This document shows, one piece after another, positions 1 through 7,260 of a stretch of 45,486 nt of DNA. The notes under the pieces were generated by a model. It worked only from the letters and a program-made list of their open reading frames with translations. It did no database searches and was not told the DNA's origin. Source of the DNA: an uncultured Luteimonas sp. Its GTDB lineage: Bacteria; Pseudomonadota; Gammaproteobacteria; Xanthomonadales; Xanthomonadaceae. Numbering within the stretch: position 1 is the first letter of the stretch; each line of letters begins with the position of its first letter. Both the position numbers and the translations under genes were made by a program. Location: positions 1 to 45,486 of the forward strand of contig CAKTDC010000027.1 in NCBI GenBank assembly GCA_934541015.1, written 5' to 3'.

Positions 1-101
1 CTGGCGGCCGGGGATCGCGGCCAAGCAAAACATGGATGTTTTGCGCGCGAGTCAGGGCAGGATGCCCTGACCGAGCGGAGAGCGATCCCCGGCCGGCAGG
101 G
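1..101 (+). repeat. Structured dispersed repeat, copy A
   Basis: This is one of three related copies in the window (others at 16319-16500 on the minus strand and 16591-16767). The sequence folds as an outer stem pairing 1-18 with 82-99 (17 of 18 pairs), enclosing a 9-bp hairpin at 25-44 (GCAAAACAT, loop GG, ATGTTTTGC) and an 8-bp hairpin at 51-71 (GTCAGGGC with GCCCTGAC). About 60 further bases (102-160) also match the sequence following copy B. It may be cut by the window edge on the left. No protein is credible in it. Whether it acts as DNA or RNA is unknown. Confidence 0.75.
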
Positions 102-159
102 CGCGGCGTCCTTCCGACGGCGGAAGTGAAAGCGGCCCCTGCCTTGGGAGAAGAACCAG

Positions 160-184
160 AAAAACGCCCGGCAATGCCGGGCGT
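160..184 (-). terminator. Intrinsic terminator of the small exported-protein gene
   Basis: On the minus strand a perfect 9-bp stem (ACGCCCGGC / GCCGGGCGT, loop ATT) is followed by five T residues. It lies 26 bases beyond the stop codon of the gene at 211-522 and so fits as its Rho-independent terminator. Confidence 0.85.
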
Positions 185-210
185 CCATATCCAAGCAGGG
201 AAAACCGGAT

Positions 211-522
211 TCAGCGGATCGAAGGGTCCAGCCTGCGCAGCGCGTCCCTGAGGTCGACCGAGCCGGTGCGCTCGATGTCCTCGCGGGTGTAGACGCGACC
301 GGCCGCGTTCACGCACTCCTCGTCGGCCTTCTTGTTCCGGTTGCGCGTGGCGGTGATCCGGGAGCCGGTTTCCTTGATGCAGAAGCGGTCGTCGGGCTTG
401 GCCTTCTTCGCGGTGGCGTGGCCGGTCTCCTCCAGCTCCTCCTCCTGCGCCAGCGCCGTGGCGGGCACTGCAACCGAGAGTGCGAGACCGACGAACGCGG
501 CAACGAGCAGGCGATGTTTCAT
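211..522 (-). CDS. Small exported protein resembling a TonB plug fragment
   Basis: 103 residues. The start at 522 is chosen because a GGAGG ribosome binding site lies just upstream (about 528-533) and because it opens a clear signal peptide (MKHRLLVAAFVGLALS, then AVPATALAQ), predicting export to the periplasm. The mature part is charged and has two cysteines (FCIKETGSRI and EECVNAAG). Its last 30 residues, with VYTREDIERTGSVDLRDALR inside, resemble the plug-domain motif of TonB-dependent receptors, where a conserved GSRI box is followed by a TREDIERTG helix. No barrel follows and the gene has its own terminator, so it is complete and not a receptor fragment broken in place. The function is not known; a role in periplasmic binding is only a guess. 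Confidence 0.7.
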   Translation of the reverse strand: MKHRLLVAAFVGLALSVAVPATALAQEEELEETGHATAKKAKPDDRFCIKETGSRITATRNRNKKADEECVNAAGRVYTREDIERTGSVDLRDALRRLDPSIR

Positions 523-696
523 GGGATACCTCCGGCGTGGTGGCTTGATGCCAGGCGACACCCTATCGCAGGGCCGGCGAACCGGCACTGAACAATTCCG
601 CTCCCGGACGCCTGCTTCACGCCGCCTTCGCCGCGCGGGAACCTGCGGCCCGCCCCGGCTTTCCGCCCGCCGCAAGCGGCCCCGGCGGCCGGCACC
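523..696. other. Divergent intergenic region
   Basis: This spacer separates the minus-strand small exported protein from the plus-strand phosphodiesterase. Apart from the minus-strand ribosome binding site at its left end I see no gene, no repeat and no convincing minus-strand promoter. Confidence 0.4.
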
Positions 697-724
697 TTCA
701 AACCGTCATCTTGCCCCGTATCAT
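697..724 (+). promoter_or_regulatory. Candidate sigma-70 promoter placing transcription at the start codon
   Basis: TTCAAA (697-702) and TATCAT (719-724) are separated by 16 bases. The ATG of the downstream gene begins only 6 bases after the -10 box, so transcription would start at or next to the start codon, and no Shine-Dalgarno sequence is visible. This suggests a leaderless mRNA. Inference from sequence only. Confidence 0.45.
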
Positions 725-730
725 GGCCGG

Positions 731-1981
731 ATGATCCGGACCTCACTGCTCGCCGCACTCCTGCTGCTGCTCTCCGCCTGCGCCACCACCGCGCCCGCCC
801 CCACCTCCGCCACCGCCGCTCCCCAGCGCAGCCTGCTCCTGGTCTCGCTCGATGGCGTCCACCCCGCCTTCCTCGGCCGCGGCGACACCCCGCACCTGGA
901 CCGGCTGGCGCGCGAAGGCGTGCGCGCGGAGTGGATGAACCCGTCCTACCCCTCGCTGACCTTCCCCAACCACTACAGCATCGTCACCGGCCTGCGCCCG
1001 GACCGGCACGGCATCGTGCACAACGTCATGCGCGATCCCGGACTGGGCCGCTTCACCCTGTCCAACCGCGACGCCGTGGGCGAGAGCCGCTGGTGGGGCG
1101 GAGAACCGCTGTGGGTGGGCGCGGAGAAGGCAGGACTGGCGACGGCGACCCTGTCCTGGCCCGGCAGCGAGGCCGCGGTGCAGGGCGTGCGGCCGACGCG
1201 CTGGCACCTGTTCGACGCCAAGCGCCCGATCGACGAACGCATCGACATGGTCGCCGGCTGGCTGGTCGAACCGCCGGCGACGCGGCCGCGGCTGGCGACG
1301 CTCTATTTCGAGCACCCCGACACCGCCGCGCACAACCACGGCCCGCGGTCGGAGGAACTGCGCGCGGCCATGCGCGAGGTCGATGCCGCCATCGGCGAGC
1401 TGCTGGCCCGGCTGCAGCGTGCGGACGTGCTCGACGACACCGACATCGTCGTCGTCTCCGACCACGGCATGGCCGAGGTGGCGCAGGGCAACGTGGTGGC
1501 GGTCGAGGACATGGTCGAGCAGCGGTTCGCGCAGCTGGTGATGGCCGGGCAGGTGGTCGGCTTCGAGCCACGCGAGGGCCACGCCGCCGACGCCGAGGCC
1601 GCGCTGCTCGGGCGGCATGAACGGCACCAGTGCTGGCGCAAGCAGGAGCTGCCGCCGCGCTGGCACTACGGCAGCCATCCGCGGATCCCCGCCATCGTCT
1701 GCCAGATGGACAAGGGCTGGGACGCGCTTCCGCGCGAGTACATCGCGCGCCGGCCGGCGGGCACGCGCGGCTCCCACGGCTACGATCCGGCCGAGCCGGA
1801 GATGCGCGCGATCTTCATCGCCCGCGGCCCGTCGTTCCGCAGGGGCGCGACGATCCCCGCGTTCGACAATGTCGATGTCTATCCGCTGCTGGCGCGGCTG
1901 CTCGGTATCCGCCCGGCCGCGAACGACGGCAACCCCGACACCCTGCTGCCTGTGCTCGACGACGCCGCGCCGGTCCGCTGA
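731..1981 (+). CDS. Ectonucleotide pyrophosphatase/phosphodiesterase lipoprotein
   Basis: 416 residues of the alkaline-phosphatase-superfamily type I phosphodiesterase/nucleotide pyrophosphatase family, which hydrolyses nucleotide phosphodiester or pyrophosphate bonds using two zinc ions. The start at 731 gives a lipoprotein signal with lipobox LLSAC (Cys17), so it is probably anchored in the outer membrane. Metal and catalytic residues are visible: Asp41 in VSLDG, nucleophile Thr77 in SLTFPNHY, the Asp/His pair in HPDTAAHNHG, Asp-His in VVSDHGMAE, and His in GSHGYDP near residue 350. All residues known in the Xanthomonas NPP enzyme family are present. Length is normal for the bacterial family. 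The natural substrate cannot be told from the sequence. A longer upstream frame exists, but it runs antisense through the previous gene and lacks a signal. Confidence 0.9.
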   Translation: MIRTSLLAALLLLLSACATTAPAPTSATAAPQRSLLLVSLDGVHPAFLGRGDTPHLDRLAREGVRAEWMNPSYPSLTFPNHYSIVTGLRPDRHGIVHNVMRDPGLGRFTLSNRDAVGESRWWGGEPLWVGAEKAGLATATLSWPGSEAAVQGVRPTRWHLFDAKRPIDERIDMVAGWLVEPPATRPRLATLYFEHPDTAAHNHGPRSEELRAAMREVDAAIGELLARLQRADVLDDTDIVVVSDHGMAEVAQGNVVAVEDMVEQRFAQLVMAGQVVGFEPREGHAADAEAALLGRHERHQCWRKQELPPRWHYGSHPRIPAIVCQMDKGWDALPREYIARRPAGTRGSHGYDPAEPEMRAIFIARGPSFRRGATIPAFDNVDVYPLLARLLGIRPAANDGNPDTLLPVLDDAAPVR

Positions 1982-2086
1982 ACCGGCTCGCGGCCCGACG
2001 CTTCGATACCGCGACCGCGTCCGGCGCCCCGGGCCGCGCGCAGCATTGATGTCCGGAAACGGCCAGTCCGGCGCCTGCGACGGCCG

Positions 2087-2092
2087 TAGACT
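2087..2092 (+). promoter_or_regulatory. Candidate -10 box directly ahead of the ada-alkA start
   Basis: TAGACT ends 6 bases before the ATG at 2099 and no Shine-Dalgarno sequence lies between, again suggesting a leaderless transcript. No good -35 hexamer is seen at normal spacing, which could fit an activator-dependent promoter such as one controlled by methylated Ada itself. Confidence 0.3.
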
Positions 2093-2098
2093 GGCCCC

Positions 2099-3652
2099 AT
2101 GTCGCACCACATCCCGGCCCCGGACATCTGCGAGCAGGCGCGCCTGAGCCGTGACCCGCGCTTCGACGGCCTGTTCTTCACCGCCGTGCGCAGCACCGGC
2201 ATCTACTGCCGTCCGACCTGCCCGGCGCCGCCGGCCCGGCGCGGCAATGTCGACTACCTGCCCAACGCCGCCGCGGCCGAGGCCGCCGGCTTCCGCCCCT
2301 GCCTGCGCTGCCGGCCGGAGCTGGCGCCGGCCGACGGCACCTGGCGACGCGGCGACGACATCGTGGCGCGGGCGCTGACGCTGATCGACGTCGGCCTGCT
2401 CGCCGATCAGCCGGTGTCGGCGCTGGCCGCGCGCGTGCACGTGGGCGAGCGCCAGCTGCGGCGGCTGTTCGTCGAACGCCTGGGCGCGACGCCGGGCGGC
2501 GTCCACGGCACCCGCCGGCTGCTGTTCGCCAAGCAGCTGCTGACCGAAACCCGACTGCCGATCACCGAGGTCGCGCTGGCGGCCGGCTTCGGCAGCCTGC
2601 GCAGGTTCAACGCCAGCTTCCGCGAGGCCTACCGCATGGCGCCGCGCGAGCTGCGCCGGCAGCCGGGCGCGGCGGCGCAGGGCGACGGGCTGGCGCTGCG
2701 CCTGGGCTACCGGCCGCCGTACGACTTCGCGGCGATGCTCGATTTCCTGCGCGGGCGTGCACTGCCGGGTGTGGAGCTTGTCGACCGGGACAGTTACCTG
2801 CGCGTGGTCGGCGACGCGGATTCGCCGGGCTGGCTGCGTATCAGCGCCTGGCCGCGCGGTGCGGCCGGCGACGGGCACGCCCTGCGGCTGGAGCTGCACG
2901 GCGTTGCGCCAGCCGGACTGCTGGGCATGGTTGGACGCGTGCGCCGGATGTTCGATCTCGATGCCGATCCGCGCACGATCTCCGCCACGCTGTCGCGCGA
3001 TGCGCGGCTGCGACTGCTGCTGCGCAAACGCCCGGGGCTGCGCCTGCCCAGCGGCTGGGACGGTTTCGAGATCGCCGCGCGCGCGATCATCGGCCAGCAG
3101 GTCAGCGTCGCCGCCGCACGCACCGTGACCGCGCGGCTGGCCGGACGCTTCGGCACGCCGCTGCCGCCGGAGTTCCCGGCATCCGGGCTGCGCCATCTGT
3201 TCCCCGCGCCCGCGCAGCTCGCGGCCGCCGGTCCCGACGCGCTGGCCGGCATCGGACTGGCCAGGACCCGCGCCGCAACCCTGCACGCGATGGCCTGCGC
3301 GCTGCTCGAGGGCAGGGTCGACTTCAATCCCGAACGCACCCTGGACGATTTTGTCGGGCGCTGGACCGCCCTGCCCGGTATCGGGCCGTGGACCGCCCAC
3401 TACATCGCGCTGCGCGCGCTCGGCCATCCCGACGCCTTCCCCGCCGGCGACCTCGTGCTGCAGAAGCAGCTGCTGGACCGCCCGCCCGCTGCGAGGGCGA
3501 ACAGCCGCGCGGATGCGAAGACGCTGCTGGAGCGCGCGGAAGCCTGGCGGCCGTGGCGCGGTTACGCGGTGATCCACCTTTGGCGCGAAGCGGCGCTCGA
3601 ACAGCATGCCGGCGCGACGCCCGGCGCAGGTACACGGAGGAATGCGGCATGA
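2099..3652 (+). CDS. alkA: Ada-AlkA bifunctional regulator/DNA-3-methyladenine glycosylase
   Basis: 517 residues joining two repair modules. Residues 1-75 are the Ada N-terminal zinc domain with its four cysteines (Cys37 and Cys41 in IYCRPTCPAPP, Cys68 and Cys71 in PCLRCRPE); in Ada the first of these accepts methyl groups from phosphotriesters. Residues about 80-185 are an AraC-type helix-turn-helix pair (DQPVSALAARVHVGERQL, ITEVALAAGFGSLRRF). The rest is AlkA: an N-terminal domain, then HhH-GPD with LPGIGPWTAHYIALRALG and catalytic Asp451 in FPAGDL. The enzyme removes alkylated bases, and the Ada part probably activates this operon under alkylation stress. The next gene, ogt, overlaps it by four bases (ATGA), so the two repair proteins are translationally coupled. 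The fused arrangement is known in Xanthomonadaceae and actinobacteria. Confidence 0.93.
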   Translation: MSHHIPAPDICEQARLSRDPRFDGLFFTAVRSTGIYCRPTCPAPPARRGNVDYLPNAAAAEAAGFRPCLRCRPELAPADGTWRRGDDIVARALTLIDVGLLADQPVSALAARVHVGERQLRRLFVERLGATPGGVHGTRRLLFAKQLLTETRLPITEVALAAGFGSLRRFNASFREAYRMAPRELRRQPGAAAQGDGLALRLGYRPPYDFAAMLDFLRGRALPGVELVDRDSYLRVVGDADSPGWLRISAWPRGAAGDGHALRLELHGVAPAGLLGMVGRVRRMFDLDADPRTISATLSRDARLRLLLRKRPGLRLPSGWDGFEIAARAIIGQQVSVAAARTVTARLAGRFGTPLPPEFPASGLRHLFPAPAQLAAAGPDALAGIGLARTRAATLHAMACALLEGRVDFNPERTLDDFVGRWTALPGIGPWTAHYIALRALGHPDAFPAGDLVLQKQLLDRPPAARANSRADAKTLLERAEAWRPWRGYAVIHLWREAALEQHAGATPGAGTRRNAA

Positions 3653-4158
3653 CCGTTCTCGCCACCACCATCGACAGTCCGGTCGGGCCGCTGCGCGTGG
3701 CCGCCGACGCCAGCGGGCTGGTCGCGCTTGTGTTCCCACGCAACCGCCATCCAGCGAGGGGCGCGGACGCCTGGCGCGAAGGCGACAGTACGCTGCTGCG
3801 CGATGCGCGGCGGCAGCTCGCCGAATATTTCGCCGGCCGGCGCCGCACCTTCGACCTGCCGCTGTCGCCACGGGGTACGGAGTTCCAGCGCCGCGTCTGG
3901 ATGGCGCTGGCCACGATCCCCTACGGGGAAACGCTCAGCTATGCGCAGCTGGCGGCGAAGCTCGGCTCGCCGTCCGCCTCTCGCGCGGTGGGGGCGGCGA
4001 ACGGACGCAATCCGCTGCCGATCGTGCTGCCCTGCCACCGGGTGATCGGCGCGGACGGTTCGCTGACCGGATTCGGTGGCGGCCTGCCGACCAAGCAGTT
4101 CCTGCTGAAGCTGGAGGGGGCGCTGCCTCGGGATTTCGATCTGTTCGGCGAGCCTTGA
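3649..4158 (+). CDS. ogt: Methylated-DNA--protein-cysteine methyltransferase
   Basis: 169 residues, the suicide methyltransferase that repairs O6-alkylguanine and O4-alkylthymine. The active-site motif is PCHRVIG with acceptor Cys129; the DNA-binding helix (SPSASRAVGAANGRNPLPI) and the Tyr of IPYGETLSYAQLA are present. The start is set by the ATGA overlap with ada-alkA and by GGAGG at 3636-3640. Length is typical for Ogt. It should be co-expressed with the upstream glycosylase/regulator as an adaptive-response operon. No Ada domain is attached here, as that part sits on the AlkA protein. Confidence 0.95.
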   Translation: MTVLATTIDSPVGPLRVAADASGLVALVFPRNRHPARGADAWREGDSTLLRDARRQLAEYFAGRRRTFDLPLSPRGTEFQRRVWMALATIPYGETLSYAQLAAKLGSPSASRAVGAANGRNPLPIVLPCHRVIGADGSLTGFGGGLPTKQFLLKLEGALPRDFDLFGEP

Positions 4159-4162
4159 TGCG

Positions 4163-4271
4163 CACCCCCACCCGGCCCTCCGCCGCAGGCGCGGGTGGGG
4201 GCAAGGCGCGCGCGTGGCCAGCCGGGCTTTCGACTCGCTCCCCCGCCTGCGGGGAGGGCCGGGGTGGGGGC
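4163..4271. repeat. C/G-rich palindromic intergenic repeat pair
   Basis: Between the convergent ogt and hydroxylase genes lie two hairpin-prone blocks. CCCCCACCCG near 4165 pairs with CGGGTGGGG ending near 4201, and the block at 4238-4270 (TCCCCCGCCTGCGGGGAG followed by GGCCGGGGTGGGGG) also pairs with the first. Similar blocks occur near 26700 and 27513. They are typical of small dispersed intergenic repeats in Xanthomonadaceae and may help end transcription from both sides. Confidence 0.55.
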
Positions 4272-4286
4272 CGGTGCCGAAGCCGG

Positions 4287-5462
4287 CTACGGCGCCCGCT
4301 GCGTCAGCCGCGCCGCGATCGCCCGCCGGAACGGCGGCAGGCGGTCGGCGATGCGCAGCGTCGCGCGGCGCAGCAGGCGCGCACCGGGGCGCTGGTCGGT
4401 GTAGATCCGGGTCACCAGGCGGGTGCCGGCATAGATCGGCCAGGCCGCGGCATGGTGGGCGCGGTGATAGCGCGCGAGCAGCGACGCCGAGCCGATGTCG
4501 CGGCCCCCGCGATGGGCGCGCAGCACCACTTCGGCCAGCTTCGCCTGGCCCTGCAGGCCCAGGTTGAAGCCGTGCGCGGTGACCGGATGCATGCCCACCG
4601 CCGCATCGCCCACCAGCGCGAAGCGCGCGCCGGCAAAGCGGTCGGCGTAGACCGATACCAGCGGATAGACGTGGCGGCTGCCGATGGCGCTGATCTCGCC
4701 CAGGCGGCCGCGCGTGCGGCGCTGGATGTCGGCGGCGAAGGCCGCGTCGTCCATGTCCTCGACCTCCCGCATGCGCTGCGGCGGCAGGGTCAGCACCACC
4801 GATGAACGCTCGCCGTTAAGCGGCAGCAGGGCCAGCGTGTGGCCGTAGTCGAACCACTCCTGCGCCAGCTGCCCGTGCGGCTGCGTGTGCGCGATGCGAC
4901 CGACCATCATCGAGGCGCCATGGTCGAACGAGCGCGCGCCCACGCCCAGCATCCGCCGCACCTGGGAGAAGCGGCTGTCGGCGGCGACCAGCAGCCGCGT
5001 CTGGATGCGGCCGCCGTCGTCCAGCGCCAGCGCCATCGCGCCATCCGCCTGCGCCACGGCGGTCACCGAGCGCCCGTCCACCAGCTCCACCCCGGCCTGG
5101 CCGGCAACCAGGTCGAAGGCGGCCCGGCGGATGACGTGGTTGGGCACCAGCCAGCCCAGCTGGTCGGCGCGGCCGTCGCCGGAGCGGATGGTCAGGCCAT
5201 CGGCGGCATCGCCGTCGAGCACGCGCGCATCGCGCAGGGTCGAGATGGCGTCCGGGTCGAAGGCCTGCCACAGGCCCAGATCCTCCAGGATCCGGCGCGA
5301 GGCATGGGTCAGCGCGATCTCGCGGCCGTCGAACGCCGGCGCGGCGAGCGCCTCGCGCGGCTGGCGCTCGACCACGGCCACCGACAGCCCGCTGCCCGCC
5401 AGCGAGCGGGCGAAGCACAGGCCGGCGGGACCGGCTCCGACGACGGCGATATCGACCTTCAT
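4287..5462 (-). CDS. UbiH/UbiM-type FAD-dependent ubiquinone hydroxylase
   Basis: 391 residues of the UbiH/UbiF/VisC flavin monooxygenase family, which add hydroxyl groups to the ubiquinone ring. The N-terminal Rossmann motif VGAGPAGLCFARSL begins at about residue 8; the second FAD motif is LVGDAAVGMHPVTAHGFNLG. The phrase HPVTAHGFN, and the early motif GREIALTHASRRIL, match my memory of the UbiM branch (5-demethoxyubiquinol 5-hydroxylase, first described in Neisseria) better than UbiH or UbiF, so UbiM is the likeliest member. The start at 5462 puts the dinucleotide-binding strand at the extreme N-terminus as usual; a 19-residue upstream extension looks spurious. It is separated by 79 bases from the beta-lactamase-like gene on the same strand. 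Confidence 0.75.
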   Translation of the reverse strand: MKVDIAVVGAGPAGLCFARSLAGSGLSVAVVERQPREALAAPAFDGREIALTHASRRILEDLGLWQAFDPDAISTLRDARVLDGDAADGLTIRSGDGRADQLGWLVPNHVIRRAAFDLVAGQAGVELVDGRSVTAVAQADGAMALALDDGGRIQTRLLVAADSRFSQVRRMLGVGARSFDHGASMMVGRIAHTQPHGQLAQEWFDYGHTLALLPLNGERSSVVLTLPPQRMREVEDMDDAAFAADIQRRTRGRLGEISAIGSRHVYPLVSVYADRFAGARFALVGDAAVGMHPVTAHGFNLGLQGQAKLAEVVLRAHRGGRDIGSASLLARYHRAHHAAAWPIYAGTRLVTRIYTDQRPGARLLRRATLRIADRLPPFRRAIAARLTQRAP

Positions 5463-5541
5463 GGTGTCCTGTCCTCTGCAGCCATCCCGCAGGCTCGCGT
5501 GCCCGCTGCCGGGCTGCATTGATCCAGGTCAGCCGCCGGGC

Positions 5542-7194
5542 TCACTGCCGCTGGCCGGACAGCGTCTGCCCGCCCTGCTGGAGATCCAGCGCCGAGACCT
5601 CGCCGTCGGCACCACGGCGGAACACGATCCCGATGCCGTAGGCAGCCGCCTCGAAGGTGTCGGTGCCGGTGGCATCGAGCGGAAACTCGCCCTGTCCCGT
5701 CGCCTGCGCGTACAGCCTGCCGTCGCGGCCGCGCACGGTCAGCACGAACCCCGGCATCAGCGGATAGTCGCCGGCGTAGGCGGCGATCTGCGCATCGGAG
5801 AGGGCCGGCGCCGCCGGCGCATCCGCGTCGATGCGCACCGCAGGCGCCGCCCCGCCCATCTGCAGCCACAGGAAACCATAGTCGCCACGGGAGTTCTTCT
5901 GCGGCCGCAGCACCGCGTCGAAGGCCAGCGGGAAGAAGTCGCCGGCGTTGTCGTAGCCCATTTCGAACTCGGGCTGGCCGGCCGGATGGATGAACAGGCG
6001 GCCGTCGCGCGCGCGCAGCTGCATCTTCATCGCCCCCTGCAGCTGGTAGTCGCCGGCCAGCGCCTCAAGCAGCTCCTGCGGCGGCGCGACCACCTTGCGC
6101 GGCTTGCCCAGGGGGAACGAGGAATCGACCAGGTGCAGCCCCAGGCTGCCGAGGCTGCCGATGGAGTTCCACGTCGTGTCCGACAGGATCACCACCCCGC
6201 GCTGGCGCTCCAGATCAACCGACACGAAGGCCGAAAATCCCCCGGTACCGCCTTCATGCACGTGCACCGTGCGCTCGCCGGCCCTGGCCAGCATCCAGTT
6301 CATCGCCACCGGCGGCTGCTCGCTGACCTGCCGCTGTGCCAGCGCGATGGCCCCGGACAGCGGCGTCTCCACCAGGCCCAGGTTGCCCTGCACGTAGCGC
6401 ACCATGTCGTCGAGCGTGGCGCGCACGCCGCCGACGCCGGCCAGGTTGGTGGCGAGGGTCCAGGCGGGCGTGGGCAGGCGGTTGGGCAGGTGGCCGACGG
6501 CCGGGCGCACGCCCTCGGGCATCGCCCTGACGTAGGCCTTGTCCATGCCCAGCGGCGCGAACAGGCGCTGCCTGAGCAGGGTTTCGAAATCGCTGCCGGT
6601 GCGGCGCGCGAGCGCATACGAGAGCAGCATCGAGGCGAAGTTGGAGTACTCGAACTGGCTGCCTGGCGGGCGCGCCAGGGTCACGTCGGCGAGCGAGGCC
6701 AGCAGCGCCTCCTCGGTCAGCGCCGCGTAGGGATCGGCCATGCTCGCCGCGCCCAGCCGCGACGGCAGCGCCGGCAGGCCGCTGGTGTGGGTGACCAGGT
6801 GGCGCAGCAGGATCGGCTCGCCCTCGAAGGCCGGTACCGCGGTGCCTTCCGGCAGCCACGCCGAGAGCGGATCGTCCAGCGATGCCTTCCCCTGCACGAT
6901 CAGGTCCGCGAGCAGCACCGCGGTCATGGTCTTGCTGACCGAACCGATCTCGAAGGCGGTGTCCGCGTCCACGCGACCGGCGTTGGCCGGATCGGCACAG
7001 CGGTAGCTGCGGGCGACGCTGTCCTTCTCCACCACGGCCACCGCCAGGCATGCGCCGGTGCGGTCACCGAGCAGGCGCTGGTCGACGATGGCCTGCAGCG
7101 CGGCGTCGCCGGCATCGCCGGCGGAGGCATGGTCCACCGCCGTTGCGGCGGCCAGGGCAGCCATGCAGGCGAGGATGCGGGCCGATCTCTTCAT
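5542..7194 (-). CDS. Exported serine beta-lactamase-fold hydrolase
   Basis: 550 residues of the class C beta-lactamase/DD-peptidase (Beta-lactamase, PF00144-type) family. A signal peptide ends near ASA (about residue 25). The three active-site signatures are present: Ser85-x-x-Lys88 in GSVSKTMTAV, Tyr-x-Asn in FEYSNFASML, and the HxGGTGG variant of KTG in VHEGGTGGF. These proteins include esterases, D-aminopeptidases, D-stereospecific amidases and resistance enzymes, so substrate cannot be named; the HEGGTGG form is more typical of the esterase/peptidase members than of true cephalosporinases. The C-terminal 180 residues contain two copies of a small barrel-like unit with repeated wording (ALAGDYQLQGAMKMQLRARD and AAYAGDYPLMPGFVLTVRGR), each followed by a DGRLY/FxxxxGQxEF pattern, as in peptidase S12 family C-terminal domains. 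Confidence 0.85.
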   Translation of the reverse strand: MKRSARILACMAALAAATAVDHASAGDAGDAALQAIVDQRLLGDRTGACLAVAVVEKDSVARSYRCADPANAGRVDADTAFEIGSVSKTMTAVLLADLIVQGKASLDDPLSAWLPEGTAVPAFEGEPILLRHLVTHTSGLPALPSRLGAASMADPYAALTEEALLASLADVTLARPPGSQFEYSNFASMLLSYALARRTGSDFETLLRQRLFAPLGMDKAYVRAMPEGVRPAVGHLPNRLPTPAWTLATNLAGVGGVRATLDDMVRYVQGNLGLVETPLSGAIALAQRQVSEQPPVAMNWMLARAGERTVHVHEGGTGGFSAFVSVDLERQRGVVILSDTTWNSIGSLGSLGLHLVDSSFPLGKPRKVVAPPQELLEALAGDYQLQGAMKMQLRARDGRLFIHPAGQPEFEMGYDNAGDFFPLAFDAVLRPQKNSRGDYGFLWLQMGGAAPAVRIDADAPAAPALSDAQIAAYAGDYPLMPGFVLTVRGRDGRLYAQATGQGEFPLDATGTDTFEAAAYGIGIVFRRGADGEVSALDLQQGGQTLSGQRQ

Positions 7195-7260
7195 CGCGGA
7201 TACTCCAGTGAAAATGGCAGGGACATTATCGACCCGGCCGCCGGGGCGGATGTGACCGCC

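Noticed and set aside
1..101. Cloverleaf-like repeat as a tRNA
   Set aside because: Stem lengths, a two-base GG loop and lack of T-loop, anticodon arm and CCA exclude a tRNA.
36..251. 71-residue frame at the left edge
   Set aside because: It translates the structured repeat and the terminator; an equivalent frame appears at the second repeat copy, so it is repeat-derived.
2043..2051. TTGATG as -35 box of ada-alkA
   Set aside because: It is 35 bases from the -10 candidate, too far for a sigma-70 promoter.
743..3871. 1042-residue open frame on the minus strand
   Set aside because: Antisense to the phosphodiesterase, ada-alkA and ogt, all with clear catalytic motifs. Its protein is Arg/Gly/Gln-rich and typical of a shadow frame in GC-rich DNA.
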